This document shows, in pieces, positions 26,595-36,027 of a DNA stretch of 64,000 bases. Each line of letters opens with the position of its first letter. Positions within the stretch are counted from its first letter, which is position 1. A program made the translations under genes and the position numbers. The DNA lies in NCBI GenBank assembly GCA_938045475.1, contig CALIML010000001.1:1-64000 (forward strand), read 5' to 3'. The notes beneath the pieces were generated by a model that saw nothing but the letters and a program-made list of their open reading frames with translations, was not told the DNA's origin and ran no database searches. This DNA is from an uncultured Sulfolobales archaeon. Its GTDB lineage: Archaea > Thermoproteota > Thermoprotei_A > Sulfolobales > Desulfurococcaceae.

Positions 26595-28519
26595 GCAGCG
26601 ACTACAGATCGTGGGGCCTTAAAGTAGGGTTAGAGATACACGTTCAATTAAATACTTCTAGAAAGCTTTTCTGCAATTGCCCTACGAAGCTGGTTGAAAG
26701 CGGCGAAGACTTTACTTTTGATAGAATTCTTAGGCCTGCTAAAAGTGAGACGGGGGAAGTTGATGTAGCAGCCTTCTTAGAGTGGCATAGGGGCAAGGTA
26801 TACAGGTATAGTTCCCCCCATGAGTCCTCATGCCTTGTTGAAGCAGACGAAGAGCCTCCTCACGAAGTAAATAGAGAAGCTCTAGCTGTAGCTATAGCCA
26901 TAGCAATGGCCTTACGCTCAAACATAATTGATGAAATATATGTGCAGAGAAAAATAGTTATAGACGGCTCAAATACCTCGGGTTTTCAGCGCACTGCGAT
27001 AGTGGCTTTAGGAGGCTATATAGATGATGAAGATGGAAGAATCGGTATAGAAACAATAACTATTGAAGAAGACGCTGCTAGAAAAATTAGTGAAGCAGGT
27101 GAATTAATTGAATACAAGTTGGATAGACTTGGGATACCACTTATTGAAATAGCTACTTCACCTGACATACATAGCCCAATTCAAGCCGAGAGAGCGGCCT
27201 TTAAAATAGGCCAGTTAGTGAGGCTCACAGGCAAGGCTAAGAGAGGTCTTGGAACTATAAGACAAGACCTCAATGTATCTATATTAGGTGGCGCTAAGAC
27301 AGAGATCAAGGGAGTCCAACACCTGTACTTAATATCAAGAGTGGTTGAATACGAAGTCGTTAGGCAGATCAATCTTTTAAAAATAAAGGATCTATTAGTT
27401 AAAAGAAGTCTAAGGCCTGAGGATATAGGTGGAGAAATAGTGGATGTAACAGAAGTATTTAGGGAAACGAAGTCGAAGCTTATTAGAAGTGCTTTAGAGA
27501 AAGGCGAAGCCAGAGTCTATGCAGTAGTATTAAGGGGGTTTAAGGGCATACTGGGATTAGAAGTACAGCCTGGGAGGCGTTTTGGAGCAGAGCTATCGGA
27601 TTATGCAAGAGTGTGGAGCGGAGTAAAGGGAATAATTCATACAGATGAGTTACCAGGCTACGGCATAAGTATTGATGAAGTCGATGAACTCTACAAAAGT
27701 CTTTCAGCTAATAGGGACTTTGACTCCATAGTGCTCGTAGTTGATAGAGCGGAAAAAGCATTTAAAGCGCTGCAAGCAGTTATTGAAAGAGCCCGCATGG
27801 CCTTTAACGGCGTGCCGGAGGAAACTAGAGCTGCTAACCCTGATGGAACGACGAAATTCATGAGGCCTAGGCCTGGTGCAGCTAGAATGTACCCCGAGAC
27901 CGATATCCCCCCAGTGGAAGTTAGTAAGGAGATCTTAGATGAAGCGCTAAAGCTCATTCCAGAGCCCTACGACTTAAAGTACCGAAGGTTTGTCGAAACT
28001 TATGGCCTTAGTCCAGAGCTTGCTAAGGAGATTTTAAATAGCTTAAGGCTGGATTTATTTGAAGAACTCGTGTCATTGTATGGAAGCAGAGTTCAGCCGA
28101 CTGTAATAGCTTCAGCTGTAGAGAGCGTGTTAAAGAGCTTGAAAAGAGACGGAGTCCCCGTAGAGAATATAACTGATGAGCATATAGAACAAGCAATAGC
28201 TCTCTTAGCTGAAGGAGCTATCGCCAAGGAGGCTTTGTCAGATCTTTTCTCCAAACTAGCTAAAGAACCATTTAAAACGGCTAGAGAAGCAGCAGCTGAA
28301 ATAGGGCTGGGGGTCATAAGCATAAGTGAGCTTGAAGACATTGTGGAAAGAACTATTGAGGAGAACAAGTCTAAAGTCCTAGAGAGAGGAGATAGAGCAT
28401 TTAGCTTAATAATGGGTGAAGTAATGAAGATCGTTAGAGGGAAAATAGATGGCAAAATAGTTGCCGAAGTCGTTAAAAGAAAGTTGGGCGATACTTTAGC
28501 AAGTTTAAGCCTTGCTTAA
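26582..28519 (+). CDS. gatE: Glutamyl-tRNA(Gln) amidotransferase subunit E
   Basis: KVGLEIHVQLNT..KLFC, GSNTSGFQRTAIVALGG, 645 aa; overlaps gatD end. Confidence 0.95.
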   Translation: MGCVSSDYRSWGLKVGLEIHVQLNTSRKLFCNCPTKLVESGEDFTFDRILRPAKSETGEVDVAAFLEWHRGKVYRYSSPHESSCLVEADEEPPHEVNREALAVAIAIAMALRSNIIDEIYVQRKIVIDGSNTSGFQRTAIVALGGYIDDEDGRIGIETITIEEDAARKISEAGELIEYKLDRLGIPLIEIATSPDIHSPIQAERAAFKIGQLVRLTGKAKRGLGTIRQDLNVSILGGAKTEIKGVQHLYLISRVVEYEVVRQINLLKIKDLLVKRSLRPEDIGGEIVDVTEVFRETKSKLIRSALEKGEARVYAVVLRGFKGILGLEVQPGRRFGAELSDYARVWSGVKGIIHTDELPGYGISIDEVDELYKSLSANRDFDSIVLVVDRAEKAFKALQAVIERARMAFNGVPEETRAANPDGTTKFMRPRPGAARMYPETDIPPVEVSKEILDEALKLIPEPYDLKYRRFVETYGLSPELAKEILNSLRLDLFEELVSLYGSRVQPTVIASAVESVLKSLKRDGVPVENITDEHIEQAIALLAEGAIAKEALSDLFSKLAKEPFKTAREAAAEIGLGVISISELEDIVERTIEENKSKVLERGDRAFSLIMGEVMKIVRGKIDGKIVAEVVKRKLGDTLASLSLA

Positions 28520-28593
28520 AACGTTATAATGCATGCTGCAAAAGCAACTCCAGTAATTAAACGTTGTTTCCCATGACTGTTCGAGGGCCGCTA

Positions 28594-29919
28594 CTAAGAC
28601 TGTTTTCTCGGAAATACTGAGAAGCCTGGATATAATGGGTCCTCTAGCTCGCTTTCAATCAACAGCAGCCTATTGTATTTAGCAGTTCTTTCCCCTCTAC
28701 ATGGAGCGCCAGTTTTTATTAACCCTGTCTCCAGGCCTACCGCTAAATCAGCTATAGTAGTGTCTTCAGATTCCCCACTTCTATGGCTGATTATAGCCCT
28801 ATAGTTGTTTTCAACCGCTATCCTAACTACATCCATTGCTTCGGATAGAGTTCCGACTTGATTAACCTTTACTAATACCGCGTTAGCTGCCCCCACCTCT
28901 ATTCCTTTCTTAACTCTCTCTGGGTTAGTCGTGAATAAGTCGTCGCCCACTACTAGGATTTTGTCGCCGAGTCTATTGGTCAATGCTTTAAATGTTTCGT
29001 AGTCCTCTTCGTGAAACGGATCTTCTATGCTCACTATGGGGTACTCATTTACCAACTCTTCGTAGAATTCAAGGAGTTTATCGCTAGATAGTTCATAGCC
29101 CTCGACTCTATAAACTCCTTTCTCAGCGTAGTAGAGCTGGCTTGACGCAGCGTCTAGAGCTAAGGCTATATCGCTGCCTGGAGAGTACCCGGCCGCCTTT
29201 ATTGCTTCAACTAGCTCTGAAAGAGCCTCCTTTACGCAGCTCATGGGGGGCGCGAATCCTCCCTCATCTCCTACATTTATTGCGGAAGGCCCATACTTCT
29301 CCTTAAGTAGCTTCTTTAGGGAGTAGTATATTTCAACTGCTGCCTTAATTGCTTCGCTAAACGAGTTGAACCCCCCTGGGACAATCATGAATTCCTGAAA
29401 GTCTAAGTTATTTCCAGCATGTACACCGCCATTAATTACGTTCATCAATGGCACGGGCATTTTACGCGCTCTCACCCCCCCTATGTAAGCGTATAAAGGC
29501 GCTCCACTAGTTGATGCAGCAGCTTTAGCGACAGCTAGGCTTGTGGCAACGATGGCGTTTCCGCCGAGTCGGGCTTTGTTGGGAGTTCCGTCAAGCGTTA
29601 TGAGCTTTAAGTCTATTTCCCTCTGCTTTCTAGAGTCCATGCCCTTTAACGCATGCGCTATTACGTTGTTAACGTTGTCTACAGCTCTCCTTACACTTTT
29701 CCCACCATAGTCCTTCCCGCCATCCCTGAGCTCAATTGCCTCGTGTTTACCTGTTGAAGCTCCTGAAGGCGATATAGCTACTCCAACTCCTCCTCCCTCA
29801 GTGTGAACTGCTACTTCTACCGTGGGATTTCCCCTTGAATCCAACACTTGTCTAGCTTTAACAAGCTTTATATTGAATGATTCATCTACTGCACTCACGC
29901 ATACATACATTGCTAACAC
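28594..29919 (-). CDS. eno: Enolase
   Basis: [60 protein letters not shown]. Confidence 0.97.
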   Translation of the reverse strand: MLAMYVCVSAVDESFNIKLVKARQVLDSRGNPTVEVAVHTEGGGVGVAISPSGASTGKHEAIELRDGGKDYGGKSVRRAVDNVNNVIAHALKGMDSRKQREIDLKLITLDGTPNKARLGGNAIVATSLAVAKAAASTSGAPLYAYIGGVRARKMPVPLMNVINGGVHAGNNLDFQEFMIVPGGFNSFSEAIKAAVEIYYSLKKLLKEKYGPSAINVGDEGGFAPPMSCVKEALSELVEAIKAAGYSPGSDIALALDAASSQLYYAEKGVYRVEGYELSSDKLLEFYEELVNEYPIVSIEDPFHEEDYETFKALTNRLGDKILVVGDDLFTTNPERVKKGIEVGAANAVLVKVNQVGTLSEAMDVVRIAVENNYRAIISHRSGESEDTTIADLAVGLETGLIKTGAPCRGERTAKYNRLLLIESELEDPLYPGFSVFPRKQS

Positions 29920-29933
29920 CGGGGTGCACTATA

Positions 29934-30263
29934 TTGAATGACAATATAAGCGTAGATGCACTGCTCGCCGCGTCAATCATTATGCTCATCATAGCGTATC
30001 CTATATACGTTGCCCATTTAGGTAGAAGAGTAAAGTCTTGGGCTTTGTACAATGCCTTTATAATTCCATTGATCGTGGCCACAACATACTTCACTACCGC
30101 TAATGTTCTTAAAGAATTGAGCAACGTTATTGCATTAGCAATTCTATCAATAGGTCTACTGCTCACCGCGCTACTCAAGGAAAGATGGGTTATTAACGTC
30201 ATCTATGTAGAGAGCTGTCTTTTAATAGCATTGCTTGCAGTTATGTCAGGAAACCCGCCATAG
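29934..30263 (+). CDS. Small integral membrane protein
   Basis: In-frame TTG at 29934 gives MNDNISVDALLAASIIMLIIAYPIY...; several hydrophobic segments. Confidence 0.5.
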   Translation: MNDNISVDALLAASIIMLIIAYPIYVAHLGRRVKSWALYNAFIIPLIVATTYFTTANVLKELSNVIALAILSIGLLLTALLKERWVINVIYVESCLLIALLAVMSGNPP

Positions 30264-30325
30264 CTTCTAGAATCCTCTGGAAGCTGTTGCAGCAATTAAA
30301 CCTCACTAGCTCTGAGAAGTAATTA

Positions 30326-30910
30326 TTAGCTTTGGCGTTCTCCCGCAGCGTTCAGAAGCTCATTTATACCATCGTATGCTTCGTCTACGTCAATTAATTC
30401 AGCAGCATCATATTTGCCGTGTACTAGGACTCCTCCATCTTTTTCAATAGCACTGATGATACTTTCAATAATTATGAAAGCTAATAATGCGCTATCAAGT
30501 TCTTTGTGAAACACTTTTTGTAAGTCTATTGAACTGTTTAAAATCCACTTATTCTCTCCCACCCATGCACACCGCATGCTCACTCTAAGAGTCCTATCCC
30601 AAATCCCTATAATTAGGGGGTACATCTTACACACCAGTGGATGTTCTCCATGAATCAAGCACGCAGAGTCCTTACTAAATGGACACCTTCCATTAATAAG
30701 CCATTCATATAGTACAACCACCCGCTCTCGATCAGGTAATTCATATACCAGTCGTGGAACAAACTTTACTTCCCCCACTCTATAGTTAAGCGCTCTCATC
30801 TCCAGCAGCCTCTTCTCCCATGGAAATATTAGAGGGTAGTCGCTCTCACCTGTAAAGACGCAGCACTGAACACACCTTAAACACTTAAACTCCTTCACTG
30901 AAGAATGCAT
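30326..30910 (-). CDS. YkgJ-family Cys-cluster protein
   Basis: CLRCVQCC near N-terminus and later conserved cysteines (CPFSKDSACLIH...PLVCKMYP). Confidence 0.8.
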   Translation of the reverse strand: MHSSVKEFKCLRCVQCCVFTGESDYPLIFPWEKRLLEMRALNYRVGEVKFVPRLVYELPDRERVVVLYEWLINGRCPFSKDSACLIHGEHPLVCKMYPLIIGIWDRTLRVSMRCAWVGENKWILNSSIDLQKVFHKELDSALLAFIIIESIISAIEKDGGVLVHGKYDAAELIDVDEAYDGINELLNAAGERQS

Positions 30911-30983
30911 TACTAACGCGCCCCGAGTTACTTAATTCTATCCCTAAAATATCTATCTAGTGATGAAGCAAAAATAAACTCCA

Positions 30984-31976
30984 TTACTTTACGTAGTTTC
31001 TTAAAACTCCAACGAATTCTAACTCAACCTCTATTACATCGCCTGGCTGAAGACCTTCAGGAGGCCCCGCTGGAGGGCTGCCAAGGGATATTACGTCTCC
31101 AGGCTCAAGCGTCATTATTTCACTTAGAAATTCAACTATATCCCAAGCCTTATATATCATGTTCCTTGTATTTGACTTACCTTCAACTAAGCCGTTCCTT
31201 CTGCGAAGTATGTTTAAGTTATGTATATCTATGCTTCTTTGAGTGAATTCATCCATTGTAACTATCCATGGACCTATGGGTGAAAAAGTATTAAAAGCCT
31301 TAGACCTTTGTTGATACAATACGAATCCAGGCTGCATCATCTCAATATCGTGCGCAGTAATGTCGCTAAATATAGTCACTCCAAAAATGTGCCTCGGCGC
31401 CTCCTCCCTAGCGATGTCCTTAGCCACTCTCCCAATAACTATAGCCATTTCAAATTCGTGGAAAAGGCATTTCGATGAAGTCCCCGGCCACCGTCCACCG
31501 CGTGGAATAACTACGTAGTCCTCGTGTCCTAGCAATGTGTTATTAGGTTTAAAGAAGAATAATGGGACGTCGGGCTTAGGATATTTTAGCATCGCTCTAT
31601 ACTCCTCGTAGTTAAGCCCTATCCCTATAATCTTCGGTGGATTGGGTATTGCCGGCAAATACTTTATCTCCTTTAATTCAAAGGCTATTCCAGCATTAAT
31701 TAAATACTCTAAGTCGCTTCTTACATACTCCCTAGCTACTTCATCTATGAGATGAGACACTGCGGGTGAAAGCTCTATGAATCTCTGTGTATCGCTAGTT
31801 ACAAAGTGTGCTAATTCATAAGCTCTACGAAGGCTCACTTTATACTTACTTACAAGAAGATCTGCTATAGCTCCTCCAAGATCTAATATATGTTTCTCCA
31901 TCCATGGTATTCCAAGCCTTAAGCTCATGTCTCCTTTGGCTTCAGCGAAGGTCACTAATCTCAACGCTGTCACCAA
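30984..31976 (-). CDS. Fumarylacetoacetate hydrolase-superfamily protein
   Basis: KIIGIGLNYEEY..., FHEFEMAIVIGRVAKDI, GVTIFSDITAHDIE, LEPGDVISLGSPPAGP. Confidence 0.88.
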   Translation of the reverse strand: MVTALRLVTFAEAKGDMSLRLGIPWMEKHILDLGGAIADLLVSKYKVSLRRAYELAHFVTSDTQRFIELSPAVSHLIDEVAREYVRSDLEYLINAGIAFELKEIKYLPAIPNPPKIIGIGLNYEEYRAMLKYPKPDVPLFFFKPNNTLLGHEDYVVIPRGGRWPGTSSKCLFHEFEMAIVIGRVAKDIAREEAPRHIFGVTIFSDITAHDIEMMQPGFVLYQQRSKAFNTFSPIGPWIVTMDEFTQRSIDIHNLNILRRRNGLVEGKSNTRNMIYKAWDIVEFLSEIMTLEPGDVISLGSPPAGPPEGLQPGDVIEVELEFVGVLRNYVK

Positions 31977-31982
31977 ACACGT

Positions 31983-33065
31983 CTATAGATCTATTCTTTG
32001 CTTGCTCTGAGCATCGTATACCCGCATATTCCTTGGGTCAAGGACTACGTAGACGCTGTCTCCTTCACTTACCTGGACGGTCTTAGGTACGATCACTCTT
32101 ATGGTGATATAGTTAAGCTTTACGGTTGCTAAAGCATTGGCGCCTAGGTATTGTATTAGCTCAGTTTTCCCACTGAGAGTGCCTGGCTGATATGTTTTAA
32201 CTATGCTTACATCGCTAGGCCTTATCGTTGCCATGACTTCCCTCTCCTCGAACTGCAGCCCGCGGCCAACATCCTTTTCTATAGATATTTTATCTATGTT
32301 GATCACGAGTTTTCCTCCAAAAGCCTTAGCGGTCCCCTTGAATATGTTGAGGGCTGGTATGCTCACATAATCATCCACGTCTAAGTTTACCGGGTTATTG
32401 AGTACTGCGAGCGGCTCTCCTAACTGCATTACCTCTCCACTAAGCATTACTGCTACTCTGGTCCCTATAGTGAGGGCCTCTAAAGGATCGTGAGTTGAGT
32501 AAATAGCCGTTATGCCGATTTTTGATTGAAGTTGCTTAAGCCATACAGCCATGTACTCCCTAATTTTTGCATCTAAATTCCTTAAGGGTTCGTCGAGGAG
32601 AAGTACGGCTGGATTAGTCACTAATGCCCTGGCTAGAGCAACGCGCTGATACTCTCCTCCACTAAAAGTACTTGGCTTTCTGTTGAGCACATGCCTTATT
32701 CCAAGAAGATCAGCTATTTCATACACTTTTCTTCTAACTTCAGCCTCAGGCAGGTTTTTCAATTTTAGTGGAAAAGCTATGTTTTCATAGCCAGTTCTAT
32801 CAGGGTATACAGGAGGAGTTTCAAACACCATTGAGAAGCCTCTAATGTGCGGCGGGACGTCCGTTATATCAATTCCATTTAAATATATTCTCCCGCTTGT
32901 AGGGCTTATCAATCCAGCAACGATCTTTAGGAGAGTCGTTTTACCTGATCCTGGAGGACCAGCTATAGCTAAAACCTCCCCCCTGCTGACACTTAATGAA
33001 ATGTTCTTCAATGCTGTTTTTTCCCCAAACTTCTTTGATACATCTCTTATTTCAAGGAAGGGCAT
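31983..33065 (-). CDS. ABC transporter ATP-binding protein (MalK/UgpC-like)
   Basis: GPPGSGKTTLLK, FSGGEYQRVALARAL, VLLLDEPLRNLDAK, STHD. Confidence 0.93.
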   Translation of the reverse strand: MPFLEIRDVSKKFGEKTALKNISLSVSRGEVLAIAGPPGSGKTTLLKIVAGLISPTSGRIYLNGIDITDVPPHIRGFSMVFETPPVYPDRTGYENIAFPLKLKNLPEAEVRRKVYEIADLLGIRHVLNRKPSTFSGGEYQRVALARALVTNPAVLLLDEPLRNLDAKIREYMAVWLKQLQSKIGITAIYSTHDPLEALTIGTRVAVMLSGEVMQLGEPLAVLNNPVNLDVDDYVSIPALNIFKGTAKAFGGKLVINIDKISIEKDVGRGLQFEEREVMATIRPSDVSIVKTYQPGTLSGKTELIQYLGANALATVKLNYITIRVIVPKTVQVSEGDSVYVVLDPRNMRVYDAQSKQRIDL

Positions 33066-33066
33066 T

Positions 33067-34179
33067 TCACTGCTTCACCCTACGCAGTGCTACTTTCTCC
33101 TCTGTGACTTTATCAAAAACATGCAATTTCTCTAAGTTGAATGAAAGCCTTACCTTCTCTCTCTCAGCTACTGCTTCATGAACGGGCACTAAGGCTTTTA
33201 ACACTAGCTCCTTGGATATCTTCACGTGTATAGCCAGTCTTTCACCAGATACTTCTATTACTTCAGCTACTCCTTCAATGGGGCCTTTTACATCTAAGTA
33301 TACATCCTCAGGCCTGATCCCTATAACTATATCCTTCCCTAAAAGGCTCTCCACATCATGATATGAGCTCATGAATTCGCTTACATCCACGACTACTTCA
33401 TCTCTTTTAATTAAGAACCTCCCCCGTTCCTCGACTAACGTACCTTCAATTGTATTAATAGTTGGGCTCCCTATGAAGCGAGCTACGAAGAGATTCTGCG
33501 GATTGTCGTATATTTCAATTGGGGAACCAACTTGTAGAAGCCTCCCCCTATTCATTACCGCTATTCTATCTGATAACATCATTGCTTCAAGTTGGTCATG
33601 AGTGACGTAAATCATTGTTGCACCGAGCTCTCTCTGAATCTTCTTTAACTCCCTCCTCATTTTTTCACGAACTTTAGCATCAGCGAAAGTCAATGGCTCA
33701 TCGAGAAGGAGGACTTCGGGCTCTACAGCCATACACCTAGCTAAAGCTATCCTCTGCTGCTCACTTATGCCTAGTTTACTGGCCTTAGTGTTAAGGCGGT
33801 CCGTTAATTCAAGGACTTCAGCTAATTCACGAACCCTCTTTGAGAGCTCTTCTTTAGGGACTTTCCTTACCTTTAATCCAAAGGCTATGTTATCATAGAC
33901 GCTCATATGTGGGAATACAGCGTATTCCTGGAAGACTAAGCAAACATTGCGTAATTGAGGCGGCAGCGCAGTTACATCACTATCCCCTATATATACTTTG
34001 CCTGAGTCAGGTTTTTCAAGACCGCTTATTACTCGAAGAGTAGTGGTTTTACCGCAGCCGCTTGGCCCAAGTAGAGTAAATATTTCGCCTTCATATACTT
34101 CAAACGACACATCGTTTACAGCTACAAGATCCCCGAATCTCTTAGTAATATTTACGACTCTTACCTTAGCTCTTTTCAT
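33067..34179 (-). CDS. ABC transporter ATP-binding protein with non-canonical signature motif
   Basis: GPSGCGKTTTLR, LGISEQQRIALAR in place of LSGGQ, VLLLDEPLTFADAK, VTHD. Confidence 0.92.
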   Translation of the reverse strand: MKRAKVRVVNITKRFGDLVAVNDVSFEVYEGEIFTLLGPSGCGKTTTLRVISGLEKPDSGKVYIGDSDVTALPPQLRNVCLVFQEYAVFPHMSVYDNIAFGLKVRKVPKEELSKRVRELAEVLELTDRLNTKASKLGISEQQRIALARCMAVEPEVLLLDEPLTFADAKVREKMRRELKKIQRELGATMIYVTHDQLEAMMLSDRIAVMNRGRLLQVGSPIEIYDNPQNLFVARFIGSPTINTIEGTLVEERGRFLIKRDEVVVDVSEFMSSYHDVESLLGKDIVIGIRPEDVYLDVKGPIEGVAEVIEVSGERLAIHVKISKELVLKALVPVHEAVAEREKVRLSFNLEKLHVFDKVTEEKVALRRVKQ

Positions 34180-35042
34180 CCTCTCACCATACCGAAAGTG
34201 AATCCAGTTACGAGGTGCTTCTGAATGGCGTAGCCTATTGCTATAGGTATAACTGAGCCTATTAATGCTAAAGCAGCCTGTGGACCGTATAGCTGGCCCA
34301 CTGCACCAACGTACTTACTTATATGCACAGGGAGAGTGACTGCATACACATTAGTTAACACGAGGGCGAACAAGAGCTCCGTCCAAGTGAGGAGAAATAT
34401 GAAGAGGCCTGCAACAACTAAGCCAGGCCTAGCTATCGGTAGTACTACTTTAAATAGCGTCTTTATTGGAGTAGCTCCCTCAAGCATTGCCGCCTCCTCC
34501 CACTCAATAGGTATAGCGTCTATGAAGCCTTTTAGAATCCATATTCCATACGTCACAGTAACGGCTGAATACAGCATTATTAAGCCGAAGTGCGTGTCAA
34601 GAAGCCTTAGGTTTGAGTAATAGACCATTATTGGAGTAACGAATGTTGCAGGCGGAAGCATACGGGTCAGCAGTGTAAAGAAGAGCCCGAATGGCCCGGG
34701 GGTGTTGTATCTGCTCGCTCCGTATGCAGTAAAGAACCCTATCATCACTGCAATTATAGTGGAGAAGCTTGTAACAGCAAGGCTATTTACTAAAGGCTTA
34801 GTGACAGGCTCAACTATTGCCGTAGCCCCCATAATTCCAACAAATGCCTCGGATTTAAAGAGGACTACGAAGTTATTCCACGTGAAGTTCTTCGGTATAA
34901 AGTACGATACTCTCCACTCGGCATAGGGTTTAAATGCTAACGATATAACCCATGCTACGGGTATGAGGACCCATAGTACGAAGACTCCTATAGCTATATA
35001 CTTAAGGGCACTCAATAAGATCCTGGTTCCATGTGACTTCAT
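34176..35042 (-). CDS. ABC sugar-type transporter permease
   Basis: Multi-TM; EEAAMLEGATPIKTLFKVVLPIARPGL (EAA loop). Confidence 0.9.
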   Translation of the reverse strand: MKSHGTRILLSALKYIAIGVFVLWVLIPVAWVISLAFKPYAEWRVSYFIPKNFTWNNFVVLFKSEAFVGIMGATAIVEPVTKPLVNSLAVTSFSTIIAVMIGFFTAYGASRYNTPGPFGLFFTLLTRMLPPATFVTPIMVYYSNLRLLDTHFGLIMLYSAVTVTYGIWILKGFIDAIPIEWEEAAMLEGATPIKTLFKVVLPIARPGLVVAGLFIFLLTWTELLFALVLTNVYAVTLPVHISKYVGAVGQLYGPQAALALIGSVIPIAIGYAIQKHLVTGFTFGMVRG

Positions 35043-35044
35043 TC

Positions 35045-35950
35045 CTACCTCCCCTTCTCAAAGAAATACCATATGAATGCTCTCACTATCACTATTATCA
35101 TAGCTAATATCATTAGTGACATAGCTGCTGCATAAGATATATCTGTATACAATATGGCAGTCCTATAAATGTACATTGACACGGTCTCAGTAGTTATTCC
35201 AGGGCCTCCGCCAGTCATTATAAATGCGTAGTCGAACATTTTGAATGCTTCAAGGCCTCTTAACACTAGTGCAACTACTATTAATGGCTTTATCAAAGGC
35301 ATCCTCACCCTCCAGAATATGGTGAAGCTTCTTGCACCAAGTACTTCAGCAGCTTCAACGAGTCTCTTAGGTACTGCTGATAAAGCTGAGTACATTATTA
35401 GGAACATGAATGGAGTCCACTGCCATATATCGGCAATAAGTAGTGTAATAAAGGCTGTGTCGGGTTTTAGAAACCAGTATATTCTTAGAGCTTCCTCCCC
35501 CATAATTGCCCTTAAGAACAAGTTATTAACGGGACCGTAGCTCTGGAACATCAAGTAAAATATTGTTGCAACCACGACCGGCGGCAGCATGAGTGGATAT
35601 ATTGTGATAGCTATGGCTGCTTTTTTCCCAATGAAGTCTCCCAGCATTGTATAGGCTAGCGCTAGTCCAAGGAAGAACTCTATTGCGACAACGCCCACCG
35701 TGTATAGAGCTGTCCTACCGAGTGCTGCAATGAATCTAGCATCTCCTAAAGCTCTCGCGAAGTTGGTTAAGCCAATAATGGGGGCCTCCCACCAAGGCAT
35801 GCCCATTGCTGGAGACCACTTAAGGAAGGCCAGGTATATCATTATGGCGAATGGAATTATTAGCACAGCGTTAAGAAGTATGTTTACTGGAAGCGTTGCT
35901 AAGTATTTGACTTCCCTGGGAGGTTTTTCGGGCATATATATCCTCTCCAC
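35045..35950 (-). CDS. ABC sugar-type transporter permease
   Basis: Multi-TM; VEAAEVLGARSFTIFWRVRMPLIKPL (EAA loop). Confidence 0.9.
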   Translation of the reverse strand: MERIYMPEKPPREVKYLATLPVNILLNAVLIIPFAIMIYLAFLKWSPAMGMPWWEAPIIGLTNFARALGDARFIAALGRTALYTVGVVAIEFFLGLALAYTMLGDFIGKKAAIAITIYPLMLPPVVVATIFYLMFQSYGPVNNLFLRAIMGEEALRIYWFLKPDTAFITLLIADIWQWTPFMFLIMYSALSAVPKRLVEAAEVLGARSFTIFWRVRMPLIKPLIVVALVLRGLEAFKMFDYAFIMTGGGPGITTETVSMYIYRTAILYTDISYAAAMSLMILAMIIVIVRAFIWYFFEKGR

Positions 35951-36027
35951 ATCAATTTACGATGTTTCAATCCTTATTAAGCGTTTTAACAAGTATAGTG
36001 ATTTAAAAAAAGTTTGATATTATTCCA

